Of a stretch of DNA of 64,000 nucleotides, positions 26,637 through 39,000 are shown piece by piece. Origin of the DNA: Heterobilharzia americana (taxonomy: Eukaryota > Platyhelminthes > Trematoda > Strigeidida > Schistosomatidae); the NCBI GenBank assembly GCA_944470555.2, contig OX104129.1:53167998-53231997 (forward strand), read 5' to 3'. Every line of letters begins with the position of its first letter. Position 1 is the stretch's first letter. The notes beneath the pieces are model-generated. The model was given only the letters and a program-made list of their open reading frames with translations, made no database searches and had not been told where the DNA came from. The translations under genes were made by a program, and so were the position numbers.

Positions 26637-29600
26637 CTGCAAAAACAATTACAAAAACGAGAAAATATATACATCAATAAAATATAGACAAATTCAAGTC
26701 AAACAAGCGTAGAATGAACATATACTGTCCTATTAATAACTGAGATTGTCATCAAGTTTTTAATTCAAAAATACTCATGCGTTTCTATATATTCTATAAA
26801 CTTTCTAGAAAAAGGTGCACGGGAGGAAAAAGAATTCAATAATCAAGGTTAGTGAGAACGTTGAATCTCTATACAACGTCAAAGAGCAAATACATTCTCA
26901 CCATTGTGACCGATTTTCAGACATGTTGCCAACAATCTGCAAACGTTGATTGCTATGATCCCGGGGACTCCAACCAAATAACCTACACCTCCATACACGT
27001 CTCAGACCAACAGCCAGTGACTGTATAGACTGGTGCCACTTCTCAGTTTGACCATCCTGAGTTTTACTCCAACTCAATCCTACTTCAACCAACATTACAT
27101 GTCGAGGTAGACGGTGGTTTGGCATGCTCAACACATGTCCAAGCCAAATCAGTCAGCAAAGGTTCACGAACACATCGAATGATCCGCCTTACCTATCCAG
27201 TACCCTTCTCCTAAACTCAACATGCCACGGAGACACATATGGTCGAAAACTTGCAATCTCTTCATGTCTCCTACTTTCAACAGCAATGTCTCACAATCAC
27301 ATAATAGGATAGAGCGGATTACAGCGCACTATAGTCATACGATAATAGGCAGTGGGGTATCTTATCAGTCGCTACGAGAAAGGACGCAAATTGATAGGTG
27401 CCTAACAGGTCTTCTGTATCTGAGCTGAAATTTCGTCACGGATCAGCCCGTTCAGGCAGATGCTGTTCCCCAAGTTACTGAAATGGTCGACACATTTTAT
27501 CACTTCACTATCTATCCTCAGACAGGAAGTGGTTGTATAGTAGCGCTCTTGAGAAGCATCCTTTATTTTACAGGTGCGAAACGAATGACAAACATACTCA
27601 GATTTTTGCTCAAGGAGTTCACAAGACCCTGTATCATTTTGTTAGCGTCTTCGCCCAACATGACAATGTCATCTGCATATTTCAAGTCGACTAGATGATC
27701 TCTAGAGAGTGGATCAATTTCTCTGAAGTCATAGGTATCTGATGTCATTTCCACCAATATATCTGTAATGAAGTTGGACAGACAAGATGACATCAGGCAT
27801 CCTTTCTGGACACCACTGGTTGTCGTCTCTCTATTAGCGCTTACACATCTGTTGGAGTTAGAGTAGACAGCTTTGATTAGTGTTACATACTCACGTACTC
27901 ACCTCTCGGTCGATAGAATCAAATGCCACCTTCAGGCCAAGAAATGTAGGAAGTTTCAAGTTCCAGTTAGCATATCCGTTTTTCCGATCCTGTTGGAGGG
28001 TGACGATTCTATCGATGCACTCGTGTCTAGGTTTGAAGTCTCCTTCGAGTTAGCTGTTCTCGAGCTCCAGTTAGGCATTGGATAACTCTGTGTGCCGTGG
28101 GATCTTGGATATAATGTTAATCAAACTGATTCTCTAGGGTAGTCACAAGAAGACTTTCCTCCCTACCTAAATGATCACTGAATCAGATCAATGTGATGGG
28201 ACCTCCTCTGATTCTTATATGCTGCCTAGTTCCTCTGTTACTCTTCTCAGTAGCTTCCTACCTCGCTCCTTACAAACCTCTGGTGGCAAACCATCAGGTC
28301 CTGCTGCTTTGCATCAATATCAACTACAAGAAGAGTTGGAGGACCAACATCTACGTCTCGTCCAGATTAGCAATGGATACTGCGCAACTGAAGCGTTGAT
28401 GTGGACCAAACGGAATGTACTTGGATGTGCTCCGCCCAACGTTCTAGCCAGCTGTCCTGAGAGGTTATCGTAGTGTCATTCTCTTCCATGGCTTCGCTAA
28501 CCATCAACTTAATACTACACCATATTTCTTCAGAATGAGTATTACAGTCACGTTCAGAAAAATGCCTAGCTATCTCCTTTCCGAATATGCACTTCACGTT
28601 CTTGTCTTTTAATCGAGCACACAGACGCCTCACTGCCATTTGCTTACTGTGTCCAAGGCACAAACGTTCACTTGTTCATACTAACGTGACTGGAGTCGAA
28701 ACAGATACTCCAGAAAGAGCTGAAACCCTCCACCGATCCTATCCAATGATGGCTAATATCAATGTGATTTATCTGTCTTCATCATTGGTTTTCTGACCGT
28801 TAATGCCGTGTGAGATAGTGTCTCCCCTTAAGCGTGAAGTTAGTGCTGAACGGAAACGAGTGAGTGTCGAGACAAAGTTGCAAAACACAATCATCGTTGT
28901 CGGTTCGCTGGCATGAGACTTTTATAGATATCCCCAAGAAGCTTTTCCGATTGGTTCAGCTCAGCTTCCCCACTTCAGCGTTAAAAATCCGCTATTATGA
29001 CTCCTTGTAAAAGCTTTGCTTCATGTACTAAAATTGACTGCTTCTCATAGAATTCATCCTTTGTATCATCCAAACTGCAGTCAATGGGTGCGTAGGTGAA
29101 GATATCAGCAAGCCTCATAATCCTTCATAGTTTTTATTTATCCATTCAGTCAAACGACACATAAACGGCAGTTGACTGGAATCCAGTCGAGGAGCGTACT
29201 TTCTGCCCTACAGCTCAATGCTATACCTACACCAGAAAGTCCACGACAGCTAGCCACTGAATCTCCGGATACTCGTACGGTGAATTTCGAAGATTCACTT
29301 CTATAGACAGATGAGGTCAATCTAATAACCTTGGGTACTGAATACGTATCTCAGAGACAGCTTACATACATGGTTTGAGATTCCCGAGTTCGGGCGAGTG
29401 ATACCTGTCATCCTACTTGGCATAGGGTTCGGACTTTGAAAGCTCCCAAATGAAATCAACAGCAGGGTCTTACGAAACTAAGAATACGGTTTCAATGGCT
29501 TCGATCGTTAGCAATGGTCGTGGAGCGAGAGGTTGGTGAGGTGAGGATTAGCATTGGTATCAGAAAGTGAAGGAAAAGGAGGAGATGGAAGTGAGGGTAA

Positions 29601-30138
29601 ATTGTGGCCAGTTGCTTTTTATATGGTACTGAAAGTGAGACACTTCCAGGGTGCCCACACCATGGAAGTTGTTTTTATAGGTTATCTGAAAGCGAAAAAA
29701 ATTTGTGTGACCATAGAACCAATGGGATATCTGCTTGAACTCTGTCCAACATAACGTTTCGCGCGTTGTTGGTTTGAGATCTGGTTGTTTTAACGAAGAA
29801 TAGGAAAAACCCTTAACACCGGCACCGGTATGCCTCAGGGCAGAAAGGAGTGGGCTATTCTTGAGGCCAACCTTTTCTAGCCCCCTTGACAAAAAGAATG
29901 TAGCATCAGCATGGTACTACTGGTCATTCGCGGAAAACACCCTCCTGCGGTCATATCCCATCCAGTAAGCAGTAAAGAGTCGCCCTCGAACTCCTACCAT
30001 GGAGTAGACGTTTACACTATGATGGTAGTTGCTTTTCGGCTTACCATTATCCAATAGATCTACTTGGTATGGTGAGCCTGAACGAACAAGCGTTCCAGTC
30101 AGTATAGCTCGTTGGATCGTTGCTATATACAAGCCCGA

Positions 30139-30207
<69 letters not shown>

Positions 30208-33200
30208 CTATAGAGAGTATCTGTAGTACTGAATGATATAGAGATATGAAAATATTGAGTTGGGCGCCAAAAGATGACATCACTTCAAGTTGCCACACAT
30301 GATATAAATGCATAAAGGTAAAAATCAATACAATCAATACAATATGACAATGAGCAAAAAGTGTGAGGTAACGAATAGACGTGTAGTAACCAGAAAGTTG
30401 AAGATTAGAGTAAGATAAAGTGTGATTGAATATTAAATGTCACCTAAAACTTTCGACTAATGTTTTCTAATACATCAAGGGCTTTTAAAATGAAAGTAGT
30501 GCTTTTCTACATCACTTACATAAACGGTTACCTTGGCATGATGATTATTAGATATATTTGTGTCGATGAGAAAGATGTAGAGTATAACAAGTCGCCTTGA
30601 TCAAGTCAGGTTTAAGAGAGACGTAATTTAAGTTATCCAAATTTTCAACAGCATGCACTTAAACAGACAGATAAATCGATGTAGAACCTTGTATAGATGT
30701 CCGGTACTCGAAATAGCTACACCTCACAGCAGCCCGTCAAAAAGTGAACGGAAAAGAAACACTCGAAATTTCGAAAACGACATGGGGTGTATATATTTGC
30801 ACGATTATGGTCAATCTTGAGCTATATAGATGAGAATAACCAAACGTCTATCCCTTTAGTCTTGGGCAGCCCAGTTAGAGAGCCATTACCTCATTGTGCA
30901 GCTCAAATAAACAGTGAGATACTTTTTGTATTGACCACACTTAACCTTTTCCTAGTCTAAACTTACTTCAGCTGACATTGAGAGTCAGAGTAGAAGGTTA
31001 CTATGCATGTACAAAACATGTCCCAGTTAGCTTAGTCGACGAAGGTTTACGACTTTATTGAATGACTTGCTTCGTCTACCCGAGAATTCTACGCTTATAA
31101 TTTGATGATTCTACAACCCATAACCACCAATGTTTACAAGGCGATGGACAGTCGAACATCTGAAGCCTTCTCATATTCAATCTTAATGCACACATTTCAC
31201 TCCTGTGTAGTAGGACAGAGCAGGTTGTGATGCAGTTCATTCAACCATTAGTGGGAAATCAGATATCTCAACGGTATCACAGATGGTGTCACTCAGCGCG
31301 AGTTAATCAAATTTTCCGCATCTGTGCAGATATTTTATGGGTGATTGACTCACAAGGGCTGACCCGCCTTCCAGTGTAAGAGAAGTGGTCACTGCGCTCA
31401 ATCACTTCACTCTCTGTCGTCAGACGAGAGACCAGTTTTGAGGTAGGAATGTGCATTTATATTTTATAGTATCGTTTTTATCAGAACATAAAATTGGAAT
31501 ATGGGTATCAAGGGATGCGCCATACAAAATAAAGATACAGAAGAGAGAATGGAAACAATAACAGAAGCGGGTTATTGCAGAAGTAATCTTAAAGATACAT
31601 TCAAAGAAGTATTCCCTACTTTTGTTTTACTTCTCAGTAACAGAAGAAACAAGAAGACTGAAGCATGATCGCTACCGATTTCAATTGTGAACCATTTCTG
31701 TTATCGTTACATGGCCTCTCGAGTTCCTTTGAGGGAGTCATGAAACACCTACAAATGCTAACCCAACAAAAAACACTTTTCATCCTACGGCGCCAATCCA
31801 TACACTGCCAAAGTGCATTTAGAAGGTAAGAAATATATCCCAAACATTTTTAAATTGTCATTTGTGTTCAGAAGACTTTATCTTGTCACCATCCTCACCT
31901 CACAGAATAACATCTACGTATCATAACTCGACTAAGAATTTTCCTGAGATGGGATCAATGCCTGTAAGGTCATACGGCGAGAGCGAGACCTCGACAAACT
32001 TCGATAACAAAGATGAATGATCATAGAGAGTGGATGTACCCGAAGTACACTATTAAAGTTAACAAAACTCATCCAATGTTACATTGTAGGCTCCAAAGTA
32101 ACCATAAATGCTCGACTATAAAGCCTGAGATGGCAGCTCCTGCAGCTGTGGCTAACTGGTCAAGGTACTTGGATTTCGGCGAATGGGTGGTGAATTCTAA
32201 TCTCGCTCCCCTTACCGAAGTCTGAACATCCAGTTTTTATCATTAGCCCCCACCCACACCAAAAGGGTGTGACTTCTTATCTACTGCACGAACGTGATCA
32301 CTATTTGCTAAATGAATTTCAATTTGATCTCATAGTGACTATAGGATCAAGAATATTAGACACTACATAGGTCAGATTGATTTCTGCGGTTATCATAAGA
32401 GGATCTCTCTCTTTTCTCGAGGACTGGGATAATAAACGACTGAAAAAGACTAGAGAAGAACATATATAGTTCCCATAGATCAGCTAACACACCAGTCAGT
32501 AAGCAAAATACTTCTCAGCCATCGTCCTTAAAAATCTTTGATGCAAGCTCGTTAAGATCTGCAACCTTTACGTATTTGAAGCCAATTACAATCTTCCAAC
32601 TTCTGTGAGAGTTGAATATTTCTGAGAAGTTGGAAGTGTACTTGATCACTTACATGAGCACATTTCCAACCAAGTTAAAGAGGAATAGTAGTAGTGGATA
32701 TCCTTGGTGGACACCACTGGTTATCTTTACCTGAAACAACAGCTCTCTATGAACCCTTACAGATACGAATCAGTTCGAGCAGAAAACCTTGACTAGTCCC
32801 ATCCTTGATACCATCAGGAATGATAGTACTAGCAATACAGGCCTAGGCGTACAGAGCAATGAAGATGTGAATCCAAAGCTGAGCGTCAGATAGGACCCCA
32901 CATAATCTGTCAACACATGACACGATACTGTTCATCGATAAAGTGGCAGGAAATTAATAGGATGAACACAAAATACAGAGAATGACAACTAAATGTAATA
33001 AGATAAACTATGGATAGTAGAGATGCGGAACAAAGTTGGAAAAGAGTAGACAGGTACATCCAAGAGAAAAATGTTTTCCAAGTTTAGGTGAAAATAAGAC
33101 ATAGAAGCATTTGTGTTAGCTGTCATTAATTGTGAGATGTATGGTCCGAATTCTCCTTACTATCGATTTCAACTGCTTTGCAGACCACTATTACTGAAAA

Positions 33201-35942
33201 GTTGCTAATCTCAAGAAGAATAAAAACTGATAAGATCAACATGGGAACCGAATGAAGAAAACAGAAATGTACCATGGAAACAAATAACCCATTCATGAAC
33301 TATGTAGTTAGTCGCACTTAATGAGTGAACTTTAATGACACTACTTGTGCGTTCATACGTCAGTTTATAAAGTGTAGCTTAATTATGTCATATGACGGTT
33401 AAGAGTTGATAGTATAGATCGATGAGTTAATTCAGCAATGAATTGATCTTCACCAATAAAAACTATCTGTTGTAGTTGTTAAACAACTGGTTGAAACTGC
33501 TGTATGTAATTTAATGATATTCAGTGGAATGATTTCAAGCGATGACATATCACTTACTGGTGATCGACGAAAATTTATCATAGATATACAACGTTCGACT
33601 GGGCTTTTTGCGACCTACACCATTTATGACAACAGCAACATCGCAGAAATACACTTTGCTTAGACTATACACGCCGGTGACTTACAAAGGCTATACTAAT
33701 TTGATCATAGATTACACTTAGCGTAGCATTTTAGATGTGTAAGGTATGCGGATTGGTGAGTTTGATAGTTGGTACTAAACACAGATCAGTTAACTACCAT
33801 AAACTTAACTTGAATGCAAGGAGTAAAGGTAAATACTAAGTGGTAATAGTGGTGGAGCATAATAAGAATAATTTTACAAATAATAAACTAGACTAATACA
33901 AAAAGAATTTAATCTAATTTTACGACTGACAGTAAATCATTATCATCCATGTAGCGAATATGTCTGTATGTAAATACGGCACTATCCACTAATAAATAAA
34001 TCTCCATAAACCTCGAAGTTGAATTAAGGTAAATAATTCATGTCAAACTGAACAATTTCAAAATTAAACAGATGTCTAGTTTCATTAAATTGTGTTATTA
34101 TCAACTAACTAGGCAAAATGAATAGGAAATTCAGTTAGATAAGAACACATATTTCATATATATACTTTTATTCAAACAACCAAGTTGTTGTACACTATAG
34201 TACATCACAAATTCGCCGATAGATAACCATTCGTTTTATGCAGTGATTGTAATAAAGGATTTTGATCAATATAAAAACCTTTAAAATCTAGGTTCCATAT
34301 TTGTTAATGGATGGTTTTAACCTGTAGAGTTGTGGCTCATTAGCTCAAGCACATGACTTTGAGTTAGTATCTAACGGATGTGAATAGAGCCCCACCGACG
34401 AAGGTTTAGATAGCCAGGTAGTGAGTATCACAAGTCATCAGACAATCAGTATCCTTTAACTTTGAATTATGCAACAAACTGTGGTATGTGACAACTGAGT
34501 AGTAACTGATATCATACTCTAGTTGTGATCAAACTCAATTGATTGTAGCTCGAATACTTTGGCGTAGAGTACCGTATAAATATATAGCCAAACTTTATGA
34601 ATTCTAATATTAATAGGAGCATAGTTCCCTGAGGTTGCAAATAGTTGGTGCGAAGCATACAGGTGTGGAGTACGCGTCCATATCGATTATTTTCAAGCAT
34701 CTATAAGCGGTGCAGATGCACACAAAGCACTATAAAGATTACATCACATGCTTTGCCGCTTTTTCTACAGCTTTCGGTTACATAGTTTTCCTGTGCTTTT
34801 CGCCTTGTCGCTTTACATATTGATGTACTGACGTGAAGTGTGAGAATTTGAACCGTTATCTAGTAATACCAGGTTCCATATTGATATTAATTAGCAGTGC
34901 AGCGTCCTGTCATATTTATTAGCTTACAGGTCACGTTCCATCTCTAAAATGATTGGTTAATATTGAGTAATTGATGGTGACGAATTAGTGATGAGTTTTT
35001 TTTTTAGCTGAGTGGGCATTGTTAGAGCTTCGTCAACTTCCCTATATCCAAACGTGTTATAACTACTTTTTTCCTGCACTTGCTTTCTTGATTAAACATA
35101 ATTTCTGGAACTACTTCAATACGTTCTTTGTCCTTCGTTTTGGAATGGACTTACTAGCCTTAAATATCTTCTAGTTTTCATATTAAAGAATTAATTCATG
35201 CAACACTAACTTTTCTTTAGATAATAACACAATTGTAAAATGGGAGTGACGATATTGAAAGCCCAAGGAGGAGAATTCAGCAGCATAAATAATGGTCAAT
35301 CTGCAGTGAACGATCACTGTTTAGAAGACATCAGCCATAATAGAATAGATGAGTGCTAAGTTATCTGATAAGAGTTCGTAAAACACCTCTAGCAAATCAT
35401 AAATGAGAACATTGCTAATCATTGTCAACATGTACGAGATCCAGTTAAAACAGGACATCTTAGCAACACTCTCTAAACATTTGACATCAAGGGCAATCTT
35501 ATTACGTACACTCGAATGACACCTAGATTCGTTTTCCCTGATAAAAATGTGTAGCTTCTCGATAGAAGTTGTGTCAACCACACTTGTTCAATGAAAACTA
35601 AAAGACAACAATATTTTACTCATTATTTAGGGGTTTATAGGGCCCAATACATCTCAAGACAGTTTTCATCACAGATCGACATCGGCTAGAGAACCATACT
35701 GAATGCCGCATTGCAGTGGAGAGTTGAAAGTAAAATCGCTGAAATCACTGAATTATAGACAATATAGTTGGGTTATCCATGTCAAATCTGTAATAATTCT
35801 TACTAGGTTTGTCATTAAAGAAAGTATTCCACACTAAATTAAAAATGAATCAAAACTAGAAACCAAATTTTACACTGTTTTCTGAACACAGATTAGTATT
35901 CACCAACTTTTGATTATACTTGTTCAAAAGTAATCAACCATG

Positions 35943-36014
<72 letters not shown>

Positions 36015-39000
36015 CTCTCAGTCACTGGTCCCCGAGTTCGAACCCCACATATCCACACTGGCTAACTAGAAGACGTAGACCCTGATGGGATGGTGTATCA
36101 GTGTAATGGGTAACTATTCTTACTAACTCAATGCACTTGGTTACTACTACTAAGCTACACCTAACTGTTATATTATTTAATTTAGTGCTACTAGACAATA
36201 AGACCGTAAAACACTACTGGAATTTTAGAATGAAGGAAGCAAACATACAGAAAAAAAGAAGCAAGATTCAGGATAAACGCAATTGATTTTGTGTGATTTC
36301 AGTGAAATGCAAAGTAATGTATAGTTTTTTAAACAATCATGTGTAAGCATCTGATTTCATCAATAAACACTCATATTTGGCTATATTCGTGAGAATAAGA
36401 ATATAATTTATTCTCTTCCAACTAGTTTTGAATGGTTTAGTGAGAAGGTACAAACTTACATTAAGTTCTTAGAATATTTTGCGATTGATTCCTTGGTTGG
36501 ACGTTGATAATATCCTACATATTTATGTTCTCTTAAAGGTTATTGACCTCAAACTGACAATGGGTTAAACATTGGAACAATGTAACATATGACACTGATG
36601 TTCCTTCTGAGGACAAGGAAGTGAAATAGTTAAACACGTTAACTTTATTTACTTGGGTAGTTGGATCAAACCTTTTAGGTCAGTGACTGACGAAATCTAG
36701 ACAGATCAAAAAATCTCGAATCTTGCCTCAACACAGATCTTCATTTCGCCTTCAATCATCATTGTATCAGCAATACATGTCTATTAAATCACGACTATCT
36801 CAGTCACACTGATAATCTGTATGACGCTCCCTCTGTCTATTTCATCTCGATTTGGATGGGAACAAAAATATCTGGCTGAGCATCCAGTGTGATTACGATG
36901 GACGGACAATTACGTATCATAGGTTACTATGACAGCTGGGTAAAACTCCTTGATGACCGAAGTGAAATTAAGGCCCGGTCAGCAGCTGGGTCTTGTAGAT
37001 GAGTTGGTAGAGCACTAGACCGGTAACCCGGAGGCCACAGGTTGGAATCCTGTAGCAACCCAGAGTTTCATTTCATCTTCAACCATCATCCAGTATCAAC
37101 AGAATGAGTCTACCACACAAGTTACTCACACTGATAAACTTGATTGAATCTTAACAGTTGATATTCCCTATGGTGACGGTGAAATCCCAGTTGCCTACCG
37201 AGGGCCTAGTACAGCAGATTGCCAGAAGGTGGCATAATTATAGGAGACTTCAGCTACTCAACTACTGTTTTCTCCGTAACACCACTTGCGTAAGGTGCAA
37301 ACAAATTTGCGACGCAGAGGTAGCATGCAGAGTAGTAGGCAAGAAAGGTGTGAGACGGTACAAATTTCATCTACTGAGGTGACTACAACCCATATCTACC
37401 GAATACCTACTTCGATGGGCAAAATTAGGTGAGGTAGTATGTGTTTAGAAAGAAGTTTAGGGTGGTTAGATCAAGAAAGGACATAAATCCACGAAATCTT
37501 TGACTGCTGGTTCAACGCACGTTCAGAAATAAAGTCTTCCAGGTTTAGGTTAATACGACAATTAAAATTCGTGGGGATACCATATATCACACGACTCGAA
37601 ATCGAGTGCACCAGCATAGACCCGTTCAATGCTTATCTTCATCTTAATCTTGACATCAGACTTCGATATTTGGGTTAACTTTTCGTATTATTTTCATCGT
37701 ATACCTTTCTAAAGCTTTTGATCACATCATTTCCGTTTACTGGTCTTTCTTCATATCGACTTGCATCTTCATTAGGCGGTCTGAACCGACATCGAGTAGT
37801 GCCAGACCTCAGTTCGTTGATTTTTGGTGATAAGAAATTAGCAGAGAGTTTGGCACCAGGGGTTTGTAAGGAGAAAGGTAGGAAGTTAATGAGTAGAGCG
37901 ACAGAAGAACTAGGCAGAATGAGAGAACCAAATGAAGCCTTATCATACTGATTTAATTCAATGATCATTCCAGTCTATAAGAAGGGAGAGAAGTCTTCAC
38001 ACAAACACGGGTGCATCGATTAGATTTTCACCCTTTGACTGGTTCGTGAACACAGATATGTCTACCAGAACCCGAATGTTGCTATATCTCTTGACCTGAA
38101 GGTGATATCTGACTCCGTCGACCATGAGGTGTTGTGGCAGTGTCGTACAGTAAACAGAGAACCAAGAAATTGTATAACGCTTGCCAAACCTCTTCATTCG
38201 GACTCCCATAGGTGTGTAAGCACTAATGAATAGTTGTCATCTGAAGTGACGACAACCGGTGGTGTCCAGAAAGGATGCCTGATGTCATCTTGTCTGTCCA
38301 ACTTCATTACAGATATATTGGTGGAAATGACATCAGATACCTATGACTTCAGAGAAATTGATCCACTCTGAGGATAGATAGTGAAGTGATAAAATGTGTC
38401 GACCATTTCAGTAACTTGGGGAACAGCATCTGTCTGAACGGGCTGATCCGTGACGAAATTTCAGCTCAGATACAGAAGACCTGTTAGGCACCTGTCAATT
38501 TGCGTCCTTTCTCGTAGCGACTGATAAGATACCCCACTGCCTATTATCGTATGACTATAGTGCGCTGTAATCCGCTCTGTCCTATTATGCGATTGTGAGA
38601 CATTGCTGTTGAAAGTAGGAGACATGAAGAGATTGCAAGTTTTCGACCATATGTGTCTCCGTGGCATGTTGAGTTTAGGAGAAGGGTACTGGATAGGTAA
38701 GGCGGATCATTCGATGTGTTCGTGAACCTTTGCTGACTGATTTGGCTTGGACATGTGTTGAGCATGCCAAACCACCGTCTACCTCGACATGTAATGTTGG
38801 TTGAAGTAGGATTGAGTTGGAGTAAAACTCAGGATGGTCAAACTGAGAAGTGGCACCAGTCCATACAGTCACTGGCTGTTGGTCTGAGACGTGTATGGAG
38901 GTGTAGGTTATTTGGTTGGAGTCCCCGGGATCATAGGAATCAACGTTTGCAGATTGTTGGCAACATGTCTGAAAATCGGTCACAATGGTGAGAATGTATT

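Larger units (their letters stand above)
26814..29550 (-). mobile_element. RTE-type non-LTR retrotransposon remnant, copy A
   Basis: Reading on the minus strand gives pieces of a non-LTR retrotransposon protein in order. Near 29.16-29.28 kb is endonuclease-like sequence (VGIALSCRAESTLLDW). Near 27.8-28.2 kb is RT sequence (GCIDRIV, then DSIDREV). At 27.67-27.83 kb are GVQKGCLMSSCLSNF and the catalytic YADD (27679-27668). At 26.9-27.13 kb is the C-terminal stretch MPNHRLPRHVML...GWSPRDHSNQRL...NRSQW. The wording of these blocks matches schistosome RTE-clade elements (SR2/SR3 kind). Several stops and frameshifts break it, so it is dead. The 3' end lies near 26814, where similarity to copy B stops. 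The 5' limit is approximate. Confidence 0.8.

Noticed and set aside
28171..28473. 100-codon plus-strand frame
   Set aside because: It is antisense to RTE copy A and has no independent support.
36988..37062. A functional tRNA gene
   Set aside because: The acceptor stem is mismatched, the T loop has TTGGAAT, and no sound anticodon arm forms.
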